Positions 51,981 to 60,982 of a stretch of DNA of 64,000 nt are shown here, in pieces. This stretch comes from Sutcliffiella horikoshii (lineage in GTDB: Bacteria > Bacillota > Bacilli > Bacillales > Bacillaceae_I). The DNA lies in assembly GCA_001636495.1 (NCBI GenBank), contig KV440964.1, forward strand, positions 512,666 to 576,665, written 5' to 3'. Numbering within the stretch: the stretch's first letter is position 1; every line of letters begins with the position of its first letter. The notes below the pieces were generated by a model. That model was given only the letters and a program-made list of their open reading frames with translations. It was not told where the DNA came from and ran no database searches. The translations under genes were made by a program, and so were the position numbers.

Positions 51981-52824
51981 AGGATTAGGAAAAGGCATAA
52001 ACGCTCTGTTTCCTTCCATAGAAGCTTCCAAGGAAGAAGCCGTTCAAGAAATCGGTATTAAGGAGATCCGTCCCAACCCTTATCAGCCACGAAAATACTT
52101 TGAACCTGATGCGATTCAGGAACTGAAGGAATCGATCCTCCAGCATGGGATCCTGCAGCCTATCATTGTAAGAAAAAGTATCAAAGGCTATGAAATTGTG
52201 GTGGGAGAACGTCGTTTCCGGGCTGCAAAAGAGGCGAAATTAACCAAGGTTCCAGTGGTGGTCCGCACTTTAACGGAACAACAGATGATGGAGCTTGCCC
52301 TCTTGGAAAATTTGCAGCGTGAAGATCTTACGCCGATTGAAGAGGCAGCCGCGTATCAATCGCTTATGGCGAAGCTTGAGCTTACTCAGGAACAGCTGGC
52401 AAGCAGGCTCGGTAAAAGCAGACCGCATATTGCCAACCATATTCGTCTATTATCACTTCCTAAATCCGTACAGGAATTGATGAACGATGGCAAGCTTTCC
52501 ATGGGGCACGGCCGGGCACTTTTAGGCCTGAAGAGAAAAGATAAGCTGAAAGCGGTCATTGAAAAAGTTTTACAGGAACATTTGAATGTGAGGCAGCTCG
52601 AACAGTTGATTCAGCAGTTGAATGAGAACGTTCCACGTGAAACGAAAAAAGACCCAGAACAAAAAGATATCTTCCTTCAAGACCAGGAATCCTTTTTACG
52701 GGAGCGTTTTGGTACCTCGGTATTTATCAAGCGATCCAAGAACAAAGGCAAAATAGAAATCGAATTCTTCTCTGATGATGATCTGAACAGATTGCTGGAA
52801 TTATTGGCTCAATCAGAAGAATAA
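51973..52824 (+). CDS. spo0J: Chromosome partitioning protein Spo0J (ParB)
   Basis: CTP-dependent DNA clamp that loads at parS, recruits SMC condensin and stimulates Soj. 283 residues: N-terminal KGLGKGINALF (Soj-activating peptide), CTP domain with GERRFRA, helix-turn-helix LASRLGKSRPHIANHIRLL, and C-terminal dimer domain. A near-consensus parS site lies inside the coding sequence, as in B. subtilis. Confidence 0.97.
   Translation: MGKGLGKGINALFPSIEASKEEAVQEIGIKEIRPNPYQPRKYFEPDAIQELKESILQHGILQPIIVRKSIKGYEIVVGERRFRAAKEAKLTKVPVVVRTLTEQQMMELALLENLQREDLTPIEEAAAYQSLMAKLELTQEQLASRLGKSRPHIANHIRLLSLPKSVQELMNDGKLSMGHGRALLGLKRKDKLKAVIEKVLQEHLNVRQLEQLIQQLNENVPRETKKDPEQKDIFLQDQESFLRERFGTSVFIKRSKNKGKIEIEFFSDDDLNRLLELLAQSEE
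52629..52644. promoter_or_regulatory. Candidate parS site within spo0J
   Basis: CGTTCCACGTGAAACG, with the 14-bp core GTTCCACGTGAAAC intact and both end bases changed symmetrically from T/A to C/G. Position inside spo0J matches a known parS in B. subtilis. Confidence 0.75.
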
Positions 52825-52825
52825 A

Positions 52826-52858
52826 AAGCAGACCACTTTGCGGTGGTTTGCTTTTTTG
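52826..52858 (+). terminator. soj-spo0J terminator
   Basis: AAGCAGACCAC-TTTGC-GGTGGTTTGCTT hairpin with six T right after the spo0J stop. Confidence 0.9.
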
Positions 52859-53066
52859 AATGGCTGTTTTCGTAAACTTTTTTGCTTTTTCGTATTTTTA
52901 AGTCAACCGTAATATTCTTTACTATCGTGCTCTTTTCCTGGCAATCCGGATAGGTTTTATGCCTACGTTAGAGTCCATATGCGGTAAAAAGTCCAATTGC
53001 CGACTTTTTACAAGTGAATAGCAACAAACTTTAAGAAAAGAGCCTTTTGAATAGGTCATGTCGGAA

Positions 53067-53115
53067 TGGTATAGCGGTCTCGTCGGGCCCCGTGCCGGGT
53101 GCGGGGCACATACCA
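53067..53115. other. GC-rich hairpin upstream of the DUF554 gene
   Basis: TGGTAT (53067-53072) pairs with ATACCA (53110-53115), and inside it GCCCCG (53087-53092) pairs with CGGGGC (53102-53107). About 40 bp before the DUF554 start and much richer in GC than the neighbourhood. Could be a structured leader; the rest of the 52859-53155 spacer shows nothing recognisable. Confidence 0.5.
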
Positions 53116-53155
53116 GCAATCATAAAGTAGGCTTAAAAAGAAATGGGGCTTTGAA

Positions 53156-53863
53156 GTGGTTTTATTAGGAACCATCGTAAATGGTATTTGTATTGTTCTG
53201 GGAACGTTAATAGGGAAACTGTTCACCAGGATTCCAGAAAATACGAAAGAAACAGTGATGAAAGTAATCGGTCTTGCGGTATTCCTTCTTGGGACGCAAA
53301 TGGGCTTTAAAAGCAATGAATTTTTAATTGTCATTATCAGCCTTGTTGTTGGGGCTGTCCTTGGTGAGTGGATCGACCTGGATGGGAAGTTGAACAGTGT
53401 CGGTAATTGGCTTGAACGCAGACTTGGGTCTAATCAGCAGGGCTCCGTATCAAAGGGGTTTGTAACGGCAACGCTTATCTTTGTTATCGGAGCAATGGCA
53501 GTTGTCGGTTCCTTGGATAGTGGACTCAGAGGGGACCATCAAGTCCTTTATACCAAATCGATCATTGATGGTTTTACTAGCATTGTGCTTGCGACAACAT
53601 TGGGAATTGGAGTCTTGTTCTCCGCTATCCCTGTCATGATCTATCAAGGAAGCATCGCTCTCTTTGCCACGCAGATAGACTTATTTGTGCCACCGGATTT
53701 ATTGGAGCTGCTCATCTTTGAAATAACAGCTACCGGAGGCGTAATGATCATGGCGATCGGCCTCAATATTATCGGCATCTCCGCCATCAGAGTGGCCAAT
53801 CTGCTTCCGGGCATACTGGTGGCAGCAGGAATAGTGCTTATCCAATACTTTTTTCTACTATAG
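53156..53863 (+). CDS. DUF554 family membrane protein
   Basis: A 235-residue polytopic membrane protein with about seven hydrophobic segments. The family signature is visible: GTIVNGICIVLGTLIG at the N-terminus, LVVGAVLGEWIDLD, and FVTATLIFVIGAMAVVGSLDSGL. Function unknown; sometimes annotated as YqgA- or YdfK-like. GTG start with a GGGG ribosome site. Not present at this place in B. subtilis. Confidence 0.88.
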   Translation: MVLLGTIVNGICIVLGTLIGKLFTRIPENTKETVMKVIGLAVFLLGTQMGFKSNEFLIVIISLVVGAVLGEWIDLDGKLNSVGNWLERRLGSNQQGSVSKGFVTATLIFVIGAMAVVGSLDSGLRGDHQVLYTKSIIDGFTSIVLATTLGIGVLFSAIPVMIYQGSIALFATQIDLFVPPDLLELLIFEITATGGVMIMAIGLNIIGISAIRVANLLPGILVAAGIVLIQYFFLL

Positions 53864-53870
53864 ATGCTTA

Positions 53871-53907
53871 GCAAGATCGACTGACAGATGGTCGGTCTTT
53901 TTTTTTT
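53871..53907 (+). terminator. Terminator after the DUF554 gene
   Basis: AGATCGACTGAC-AGAT-GGTCGGTCT hairpin with ten T. Lies between two convergent genes, so it may also affect yyaC. Confidence 0.8.
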
Positions 53908-53909
53908 GT

Positions 53910-54545
53910 CTATTCCTGGGCTTGAATTAATGGTGGCTCTTGTTCTCTTGCGGCAGCAGCGATAAAGTTCTTTCTTTCAATGGACCTATCGAGCTCCTGA
54001 ATGGAGTTTGCCACTACAGTTGCCATCTTCATCACCAGGCTGAGTCGTGTATTTTGCAGGACAAAGAACTCCATAAACCCACTCACGTTCACAATCCCCG
54101 TGATATGAATGTCCCCCACAGGAGGCAAGTCTTTTTTTACACCAGCGCCAGGCATTACAGGTCCTTCCGCTATAGTGATCTGACCAACACTTTTTAATCT
54201 TCCAAGGCAAGCGTCAATGGCTATGATAAATGGAGTCAAATGCTTTGTCTGAATGTTGGCAAGCTTTTCTTCCAGATTGACGGCATGAATAGGATCGTCC
54301 AGTGTGCCATATACATGAACATGCTCGAGGTTTTTATCATACAACTTTGTCCCGACGAGTGGTCCCAGGGAATCCCCAGTTGAACGATCTGTACCAATGC
54401 AGACAATGACAATGGGACGATATACAAGGCTTGCAGGAAGGTGGGAATGTAAAGTGAGTGCCAGATCCTTATAGGCATCTACTTCATCATGAGCAATACG
54501 AATATTGCCTCCCTTCTTCTCGAAAAAATTAGATTTAAGATTCAT
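53910..54545 (-). CDS. yyaC: Sporulation protease-like protein YyaC (DUF1256)
   Basis: A 211-residue protein of the DUF1256 family, related to the GPR spore protease/hydrogenase-maturation-protease fold. Key blocks are VIVCIGTDRSTGDSLGPLVG, VYGTLDDPIHAVNL, IAIDACLGRL and GVKKDLPPVGDIHITGIVN. Found in endospore formers; a forespore role is expected. The ATG at 54545 has AAGGAG 8 nt upstream; a GTG three codons earlier overlaps that site. The only minus-strand gene to the right of oriC in this window. Confidence 0.92.
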   Translation of the reverse strand: MNLKSNFFEKKGGNIRIAHDEVDAYKDLALTLHSHLPASLVYRPIVIVCIGTDRSTGDSLGPLVGTKLYDKNLEHVHVYGTLDDPIHAVNLEEKLANIQTKHLTPFIIAIDACLGRLKSVGQITIAEGPVMPGAGVKKDLPPVGDIHITGIVNVSGFMEFFVLQNTRLSLVMKMATVVANSIQELDRSIERKNFIAAAAREQEPPLIQAQE

Positions 54546-54644
54546 AGGTTCCACTCCTTCTTAATAGTAGTAACAGTATACGACTATTGATGGGAAACTA
54601 TACGTCCACTTTTTTATTTTTGGATATTTAGGAGGTTACAGGTT

Positions 54645-55661
54645 ATGTGGAAAAGCGGGTTTCGCTGGATGTTTTTAATTTTGGGAACTGTAATTGGTGC
54701 AGGGTATGCATCTGGCCGTGAGCTCTGGCAATTTTTCGGCACAGAAAGCGGACTGGCTATTCTTTTATTTACCCTTTTCTTTATCATTTCTTGCTATGTT
54801 ATCCTCCAAATAAGCAGGAAGGAGCGCTCAGAGCACTTTTCTCCCGTTCTTCAGAAGTTGGTGGGCGTGAAGGTCTCCTACTTATATAACATTGTGATGG
54901 TGGTATATCTATTTACTACTACGGTTGTCATGCTTGCAGGGGGAGGGGCGGCCTTGCAGGTCTTTTCCGTCCCCTACTGGGCTGGGATTGCCATCATTTG
55001 CTGCTTGTTGATTCTATTATTTGTTTACGACGTGAAAGGGATGATAACGGTAAATGTCGTAATTATCCCGATCATCGTCTTGACGCTTGGATTTGTACTG
55101 ATACATGCTGTCATGAACGGATCTCAGGAGGTCACCTCTTCTTTTTCAAAACAGAGTAATTGGCCGGCTGGATTCACCTTTACGGCGCTCAATATCCTGC
55201 CGCTTGTCGCTGTCTTATCGGCAATTGGAAAAGAGGTAAAAAGCAAAGGTGAAATTGTCGTCGCAAGTGTTGGAAGCGGGGCTATATTAGGGGTCATCTC
55301 GCTTGTTTATAACCAAACACTCATTTCGGTAGAAAGCAAGCTAGCTCTATTCGAAATCCCTCTATTTGCCATCATACAGAGCTATCCTTTTTATATGCTA
55401 TTCTTGATGACCATCTTACTTTGGATCGCCATCTATACCACTGCAGCCTCAGGGTTGCTTGGACTTGTCACCAGATTCAGAAACGCCATGCCGATTCCGC
55501 TTTGGACCATTTGCCTATTGTTCATTCTATTGATGGTTCCTTTTACCGCGGTAGGTTTTTCAGTCCTTGTAGCAATTCTTTACCCGCTATTTGGCCTCAT
55601 CAACCTCTATCTGCTAGTTTGTATCCTACTTTATCCGATTAAAAATCGTGAAAAATGGTGA
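54645..55661 (+). CDS. YkvI-like membrane protein (APC superfamily)
   Basis: A 338-residue membrane protein with about ten hydrophobic helices. The N-terminal GTVIGAGYASGRELWQFFG is characteristic of the YkvI group, distantly related to amino-acid/sodium symporters and spore germinant receptor B subunits. Substrate unknown. AGGAGG 8 nt upstream of the ATG. After the stop a fragment (GGGAATCAACAGCG, about 55674-55687) resembles the 3' end of the 125-bp repeat and may be a remnant. Confidence 0.85.
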   Translation: MWKSGFRWMFLILGTVIGAGYASGRELWQFFGTESGLAILLFTLFFIISCYVILQISRKERSEHFSPVLQKLVGVKVSYLYNIVMVVYLFTTTVVMLAGGGAALQVFSVPYWAGIAIICCLLILLFVYDVKGMITVNVVIIPIIVLTLGFVLIHAVMNGSQEVTSSFSKQSNWPAGFTFTALNILPLVAVLSAIGKEVKSKGEIVVASVGSGAILGVISLVYNQTLISVESKLALFEIPLFAIIQSYPFYMLFLMTILLWIAIYTTAASGLLGLVTRFRNAMPIPLWTICLLFILLMVPFTAVGFSVLVAILYPLFGLINLYLLVCILLYPIKNREKW

Positions 55662-55775
55662 ACGCCAAGCTACGGGAATCAACAGCGACGTTTAATAGAG
55701 CCTTTATTTTAGTAAAATAGTAATTTCTTGGATAATCTAAAGCTAAACTAACGAAAATGCCGAGGTAGGATAAAT

Positions 55776-56660
55776 ATGGAATGGATAAATCGGGTGTTAA
55801 TCAAAATGAGGGCCTCTTTAACAAATGAGGATTTATGGGTCTCGATAGGAGAAGGGTTGCTTCGGGTCGTTCTAATTGTCCTTATCGCGGGACTAGTGAT
55901 TAAAATAGGAAAAACGCTTATCCAAAACTTCGTGAAGCTTAGGGAAAAAGGTCCCATTCGCATATCGGAACGTAGAGAAAACACCTTGTTAAAGCTTCTT
56001 CAAAATGTATTATCCTATGTTGTCTATTTTATTGCCTTTATCATGATCTTGGATATTGTTCATATTGATGTCAGGGCTCTCTTAGCCGGAGCCGGAATTG
56101 TTGGGCTTGCAGTTGGGTTCGGGGCACAAAACCTGGTGAGAGATATCATTACCGGATTTTTTATTATATTTGAAGACCAATTCTCTGTTGGTGATTACAT
56201 CAAAACTGGAAATTTTGAGGGGTATGTCGAGGAAATAGGCCTGCGGACAACTAAAATAAAAAGTTGGACAGGGGAATTGCATATATTGCCTAATGGAAGT
56301 ATTGTAGAATTAACAAACTTCTCCATTCATAATAGTGTTGCGGTAGTAGATGTAAGCATCGCCTATGAAGGGAAAGTAGATGAGGCGGAACGAGTGATTC
56401 AAGAGCTTTTATCCGAGCTTCCGGCAAGATATGTGGAAATGACAGAACCACCAGAGCTGCTTGGCATTCAAACATTAGGCAATTCCGAGGTTGTCCTCAG
56501 GATCACATGTGAAACATTGCCGATGAAGCATTGGTATATCGGCCGTTCGATCAGGAAGGAAGTAAAAAATCGTCTGGATGAAGCAGGGATTGAAATTCCG
56601 TTCCCGCGCCTGGTACTCTATAACCGGGAACCAAAACAAGAAGGGCGAGCTTCCAATTAA
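55776..56660 (+). CDS. Small-conductance mechanosensitive channel (MscS family)
   Basis: Opens under membrane tension to release solutes on hypo-osmotic shock. 294 residues: three membrane helices (about 25-45, 70-92 and 93-115), the pore helix AGAGIVGLAVGFGAQNLVRD, then FEDQFSVGDYI and the beta-rich cytoplasmic domain (LPNGSIVELTN). Followed by yyzM and ychF; the same neighbourhood is common in Bacillaceae. Confidence 0.93.
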   Translation: MEWINRVLIKMRASLTNEDLWVSIGEGLLRVVLIVLIAGLVIKIGKTLIQNFVKLREKGPIRISERRENTLLKLLQNVLSYVVYFIAFIMILDIVHIDVRALLAGAGIVGLAVGFGAQNLVRDIITGFFIIFEDQFSVGDYIKTGNFEGYVEEIGLRTTKIKSWTGELHILPNGSIVELTNFSIHNSVAVVDVSIAYEGKVDEAERVIQELLSELPARYVEMTEPPELLGIQTLGNSEVVLRITCETLPMKHWYIGRSIRKEVKNRLDEAGIEIPFPRLVLYNREPKQEGRASN

Positions 56661-56685
56661 GTCAGTAAAGTGGGGAGTGTAGAAA

Positions 56686-56883
56686 ATGACAGATAAAGAA
56701 TTCGGTTTAAATGATGTGGTAGAAATGAAAAAAGCACACCCATGCGGAACAAACAGATGGAAAGTAGTACGAATGGGAATGGATATCCGCATCAAATGTG
56801 AAGGTTGTGACCACACCGTCCTCATGCCGAGAAAAGAATTTACAAGGAAAATAAAGAAGATATTGGTGAGAAGCGAAGAGTAG
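56686..56883 (+). CDS. yyzM: DUF951 family protein YyzM
   Basis: A 65-residue protein of the DUF951 family. KKAHPCGTNRWKVVRMGMDIRIKCEGCDH has three cysteines in a possible metal site, and the C-terminus is basic. Function unknown; it precedes ychF in many Firmicutes. GGGGAGTG precedes the ATG. Confidence 0.92.
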   Translation: MTDKEFGLNDVVEMKKAHPCGTNRWKVVRMGMDIRIKCEGCDHTVLMPRKEFTRKIKKILVRSEE

Positions 56884-57028
56884 CAGCCTGCCTTGGGACT
56901 TTACTTGTAGCGGAAAACTGTGATGACATAGATCTGCTGGAATTCAAATAAACTTGTCTTTTCCTCCCATTCTATCTATAATTGTGGGAGGTTTAAATAT
57001 GTGTTAACGGAAGTTAGGAGTGGATAAA

Positions 57029-58129
57029 ATGGCTTTAACAGCAGGTATCGTTGGTCTTCCAAACGTAGGGAAATCAACGCTTTTTAATGCAATTACACAA
57101 GCAGGAGCGGAGTCTGCCAACTACCCGTTCTGTACAATAGATCCAAACGTAGGTATTGTGGATGTTCCGGATGAGCGTTTACAAAAGTTAACAGAACTCG
57201 TTAATCCGAAGAAAACGGTTCCGACTCATTTTGAGTTTACCGATATTGCCGGTATCGTTAAGGGTGCGAGTAAAGGTGAGGGTCTTGGAAATAAATTCCT
57301 ATCCCATATCCGTCAAGTGGATGCTATTTGTCACGTGGTTCGATGTTTTGCAGATGACAACATCACCCACGTTTCCGGTGGAGTGAATCCTATTGAGGAT
57401 ATTGAGACAATCAATCTCGAGCTTATATTAGCTGACTTGGAGTCTGTGGACAAGCGTCTTGAGCGTGTAGCGAAATTAGCGAAGCAAAAGGACAAGGAAG
57501 CGGTCTATGAACATGAAGTGCTTGTTAAAGTAAAAGAAGCGCTTGAAAATGAGCTTCCGGCACGTACAGTAGAAGTAACAGACGAGCAGGTAAAATACCT
57601 AAAAGGCATGCATCTATTGACAAGCAAGCCCGTTCTTTATGTTGCAAATGTCGGAGAAGATGATGTAGCTGACACTTCCGACAACGAGTATGTGAAACAG
57701 GTTCGTGAATTTGCTGAAAAAGACAACGCAGTGGTAATTACTGTTTGTGCAAAAATCGAGTCTGAGATCGTGGAGCTGGATGCAGACGAAAAAGCAATGT
57801 TCTTAGAAGAACTAGGAATTCAAGAATCTGGTCTAGATCAGCTTATTCGTGCGGCATACAATCTACTTGGATTGGCAACCTACTTCACAGCAGGAGTGCA
57901 AGAAGTTCGTGCATGGACATTCCGCACAGGCATGAAAGCTCCACAATGTGCGGGTGTCATCCATACCGATTTCGAACGCGGATTCATTCGTGCAGAAACG
58001 GTATCTTATGAGGACTTACTTGCTGCAGGCTCTCATACAGCTGCAAAAGAAGCAGGAAAAGTCCGCCTAGAAGGAAAAGAATACATCGTAAAAGACGGAG
58101 ACGTTATCCACTTCCGCTTTAACGTATAA
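57029..58129 (+). CDS. ychF: Redox-regulated ATPase YchF (OLA1 family)
   Basis: Ribosome-associated Obg-like P-loop protein that prefers ATP. 366 residues: G1 GLPNVGKSTLFN, G3 DIAGIVKGASKGEGLGNKFL, and a C-terminal TGS domain (GVIHTDFERGFIRAETV). The ATG at 57029 has AGGAG 8 nt upstream, and the product length equals that of B. subtilis YyaF. A GTG three codons earlier lies too close to the ribosome site. Confidence 0.97.
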   Translation: MALTAGIVGLPNVGKSTLFNAITQAGAESANYPFCTIDPNVGIVDVPDERLQKLTELVNPKKTVPTHFEFTDIAGIVKGASKGEGLGNKFLSHIRQVDAICHVVRCFADDNITHVSGGVNPIEDIETINLELILADLESVDKRLERVAKLAKQKDKEAVYEHEVLVKVKEALENELPARTVEVTDEQVKYLKGMHLLTSKPVLYVANVGEDDVADTSDNEYVKQVREFAEKDNAVVITVCAKIESEIVELDADEKAMFLEELGIQESGLDQLIRAAYNLLGLATYFTAGVQEVRAWTFRTGMKAPQCAGVIHTDFERGFIRAETVSYEDLLAAGSHTAAKEAGKVRLEGKEYIVKDGDVIHFRFNV

Positions 58130-58138
58130 AATTGTTTG

Positions 58139-58167
58139 GAGAGAGGAAAGTTTTCCTCTCTTTTTTG
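58139..58167 (+). terminator. ychF terminator
   Basis: AGAGAGGAAA-GT-TTTCCTCTCT hairpin followed by six T. Confidence 0.92.
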
Positions 58168-58251
58168 TTTTCAGCGACCCTTTATTTGAGGAGATTGGGT
58201 AATCACGCTGGTTGTGTGGGCAGAGGGGGAGGCTATTTTTTATCCTAAAAG

Positions 58252-58365
58252 CGGATATCCATTGTAAAATGGTTTTATCCATCCTATAGCCACGGATATC
58301 CATTGTAAAAAAAATTTATACATTGTAACTATGATATATCCATTGTAAAAAAGATATATCCATCA
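58252..58365. repeat. Short tandem repeat, ATATCCATTGTAAAA type
   Basis: GGATATCCATTGTAAAA occurs at about 58253 and 58294. Related units TTTATACATTGTAA (58316) and ATATATCCATTGTAAAA (58334), and a partial ATATATCCATC (58353), follow at spacings of 18-41 bp. Lies between ychF and the rpsF promoter; no gene is seen. Confidence 0.75.
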
Positions 58366-58406
58366 AAACGACTTCCCACCGTTTTGAAGGAGACTCATAG
58401 GACATG

Positions 58407-58435
58407 TTGCAAAAAATCGGCCCCTCTGGTATAAT
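58407..58435 (+). promoter_or_regulatory. Promoter of rpsF-ssbA-rpsR
   Basis: TTGCAA (58407-58412), 17-nt spacer, TATAAT (58430-58435). Leader of about 75 nt to rpsF. Confidence 0.85.
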
Positions 58436-58469
58436 CTTAATTTGTGAGTAATGATTATTTATAATTGAT

Positions 58470-58500
58470 TGCTCCTTGCCCACCAAGGGCCGCTTAGACC
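58470..58500 (+). promoter_or_regulatory. Candidate S6:S18 binding structure in the rpsF leader
   Basis: CCTTG-CCCAC-CAAGG forms a small hairpin followed by GCCGCTTAG, the CCG-bulge arrangement known from S6:S18-regulated rpsF leaders. Would let the S6:S18 complex repress its own operon. Based on pattern recognition of the loop and bulge only. Confidence 0.5.
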
Positions 58501-58517
58501 AAAAGGAGGTGACTGTG

Positions 58518-58808
58518 ATGAACAAGTACGAAATCATGTATATCATCCGTCCAAACATTGAGGAAGACGCTAAAAAAGCTCTTACAGAACGTTTCAATAC
58601 GATCCTAACTGACAACGGTGCAGATCTATCTGAATCAAAAGAGTGGGGTAAACGCCGCTTAGCATACGAAATCAATGATTTCCGCGACGGCTACTATATG
58701 TTAGTAAACGTAGCTGCTGAGCCAGCTGCTGTTCAAGAGTTTGATCGTCTTGCTAAAATCAGCGAAGACATCATCCGTCATATTGTTGTTAAAAAAGAAG
58801 TTAAATAA
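58518..58808 (+). CDS. rpsF: 30S ribosomal protein S6
   Basis: 96-residue small-subunit protein that pairs with S18 on the platform. [20 protein letters not shown] and [17 protein letters not shown] are the S6 signatures. AAAGGAGGTG lies 7 nt before the ATG. First gene of the rpsF-ssbA-rpsR operon. Confidence 0.98.
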   Translation: MNKYEIMYIIRPNIEEDAKKALTERFNTILTDNGADLSESKEWGKRRLAYEINDFRDGYYMLVNVAAEPAAVQEFDRLAKISEDIIRHIVVKKEVK

Positions 58809-58853
58809 TAGTTGTCCTCTTTATGGACGTCGTCTCAAGGAGGAGTGGTTCTG

Positions 58854-59375
58854 ATGTTAAATCGCGTAGTATTGGTAGGTCGCTTAACGAAAGACCCTGA
58901 ATTGCGCTATACCCCAAGTGGAGTGGCGGTTGCTACTTTTACATTGGCAGTCAATCGTACGTTCCAGAATCAGCAAGGCGAACGCGAAGCTGACTTCATC
59001 AACTGTGTTGTCTGGAGAAAACAAGCTGAAAACGCAGCAAACTTTCTGAAAAAGGGAAGCTTGGCTGGTGTGGATGGCAGAATGCAGACACGTAATTATG
59101 AAGGCCAAGATGGAAAACGTGTGTACGTAACGGAAGTAGTGGCAGAAGGTGTTCAGTTCTTGGAACCTAAGGGATCCGGCGGTTCTGGATCTGGAAATGC
59201 ATCTCGTCCTAATCCAAATCAAAATCAAGGCTATGGTTCATCACCTAACTTTGGGTATGATCAGAACCAACAGCGTAGCAATAACAACAACCAAGGTTAT
59301 ACTCGTGTTGATGACGACCCATTTAAGAATGATGGCCAACCAATTGATATATCCGACGACGACTTACCGTTCTAA
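58854..59375 (+). CDS. ssbA: Single-stranded DNA-binding protein SsbA
   Basis: Coats single-stranded DNA in replication and repair. 173 residues: OB fold (1-105, [21 protein letters not shown]), a Gly/Asn/Gln-rich linker, and the acidic tip DDDLPF that recruits partner proteins. The start at 58854 has AAGGAGGAG upstream. Between rpsF and rpsR. Confidence 0.98.
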   Translation: MLNRVVLVGRLTKDPELRYTPSGVAVATFTLAVNRTFQNQQGEREADFINCVVWRKQAENAANFLKKGSLAGVDGRMQTRNYEGQDGKRVYVTEVVAEGVQFLEPKGSGGSGSGNASRPNPNQNQGYGSSPNFGYDQNQQRSNNNNQGYTRVDDDPFKNDGQPIDISDDDLPF

Positions 59376-59412
59376 TTCTAGAAGGTATCGTTTTATAAAA
59401 ATGGCTGTATAA

Positions 59413-59685
<273 letters not shown>

Positions 59686-59699
59686 TACAGCCGATTAAT

Positions 59700-59746
59700 A
59701 AAAAAGGAAGGCAGTGAGAGAATATCTTGCTGCCTTCCTTTTTGCT
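59700..59746 (+). terminator. rpsF operon terminator
   Basis: AAAAAGGAAGGCAG...CTGCCTTCCTTTTT hairpin after rpsR. Confidence 0.93.
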
Positions 59747-59772
59747 AGCTTCTTAATAATCATAAAGTTCTA

Positions 59773-59902
59773 CCCTGTAGATTGGAGTGCAAGGTGTGAG
59801 ACTCCTGAGGGAGATAGCGGTAGCTTGAGACCCCGCAGCGAAGCGAGGAGGCTCAAGCACCGCCCCTAGGAAAGCGAACACCTGGAACGGAAATCTACAG
59901 GG
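59773..59902 (+). repeat. 125-bp covarying palindromic repeat, copy 7
   Basis: Between rpsR and yybS. Outer arms CCCTGTAGATT / AATCTACAGGG, middle arms AGGTGT / ACACCT, inner arms GCGGTAGCTTGAG / CTCAAGCACCGC, apical CGC / GCG. Confidence 0.9.
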
Positions 59903-60001
59903 AGTTTAATTTTACCACCCCAACATAACATTTGATTGTAATAGAATCTTAAGGATAAACTATACATATTGTTTAACAAAGCGTTTTTGGAGGTTTATAT
60001 A

Positions 60002-60949
60002 GTGAAGGAAACGAAACATATTACAGAAGGAGCCACCATGCTCGGCATCTATGTCCTGCTGCTCCTCATCACACTCTTTATTCCTTTTTTAGGCATGATT
60101 ACCCTACTAGCGATGGTTGTCCCGTTTGTTGTTTTCACCGCTAGAAACGGATGGAAATCAGGGGTTTGGCTGATCGTGATTGCCGGCCTGTTAAGCGTTC
60201 TTCTCGGATCACCATTGGCCCTGGTCCTGAGTATTCCTGCAAGTACGGTTGGCGTGGTGATGGGTCACCTTATCGGAAATAAAGCCAATCGCTATGCCAT
60301 TTTAGGAGCTGCAACAGGTGTCTATTTAATCAATTATATATTGGCATATATTGTCGCTATCGTTCTATTCAACATTGATTTCATGGAAGTCCTTGAGGGG
60401 ATGATCAGAGAGTCGATGCAAGCCTCTGAAGCCATCGCGACTTCTCTTGGGCAAGAGAATCCACAAAAGGGTCTGGAAAAGATGGAGGAGTACCTTGGCT
60501 ATTCCAGCTATCTACTACCGACTATGTTTGTGTTAACATCTTTTGTTCACGCCTTTTTCTCACAGCTTGTCACCACCTTTATCGTAAAAAGGCTGAAGAT
60601 TCAAGTGAGTCCTTTTCCTCCTTTCAGAGAGTTGGTACTTCCAAAAAGCTTGCTATGGTACTATCTGATCGTTCTAGTATTGTCGCTTATGCAGCCGGAA
60701 GAGGGATCTACCTTATTTATGGCAGTTCTTAACCTTTCATTCATTCTGATGCTTTTGATGACCGTTCAAGGGTTATCCTTCATCTTTTTCTTTTGTCATA
60801 TGAAAAAGATTTCAAAGGTTGTACCGATTACGATTCTAATTTTATCCTTCCTTATCCCACCTTTGGTCTATATAATAAGAATGATAGGAATAGTAGATAT
60901 CGGCTTTCAATTAAGAGAGAGAATACAGGGTAATAATAAAGGAAAATAA
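60002..60949 (+). CDS. yybS: YybS family membrane protein (DUF2232)
   Basis: A 315-residue polytopic membrane protein (about eight helices) of the DUF2232 family, which is usually found directly before gdpP. Function unknown; the N-terminal half resembles ECF-type S components in general appearance, but no substrate can be named. The start is GTG at 60002 with GGAGG 8 nt upstream; the open frame before it lacks a ribosome site. Confidence 0.9.
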   Translation: MKETKHITEGATMLGIYVLLLLITLFIPFLGMITLLAMVVPFVVFTARNGWKSGVWLIVIAGLLSVLLGSPLALVLSIPASTVGVVMGHLIGNKANRYAILGAATGVYLINYILAYIVAIVLFNIDFMEVLEGMIRESMQASEAIATSLGQENPQKGLEKMEEYLGYSSYLLPTMFVLTSFVHAFFSQLVTTFIVKRLKIQVSPFPPFRELVLPKSLLWYYLIVLVLSLMQPEEGSTLFMAVLNLSFILMLLMTVQGLSFIFFFCHMKKISKVVPITILILSFLIPPLVYIIRMIGIVDIGFQLRERIQGNNKGK

Positions 60950-60982
60950 CTAGCGAAACTATTAATTAGGAGCTGAACATAC

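Noticed and set aside
56504-56519. parS-like CACATGTGAAACA inside the MscS-family gene
   Set aside because: Only one half-site matches; the left half differs at most positions.
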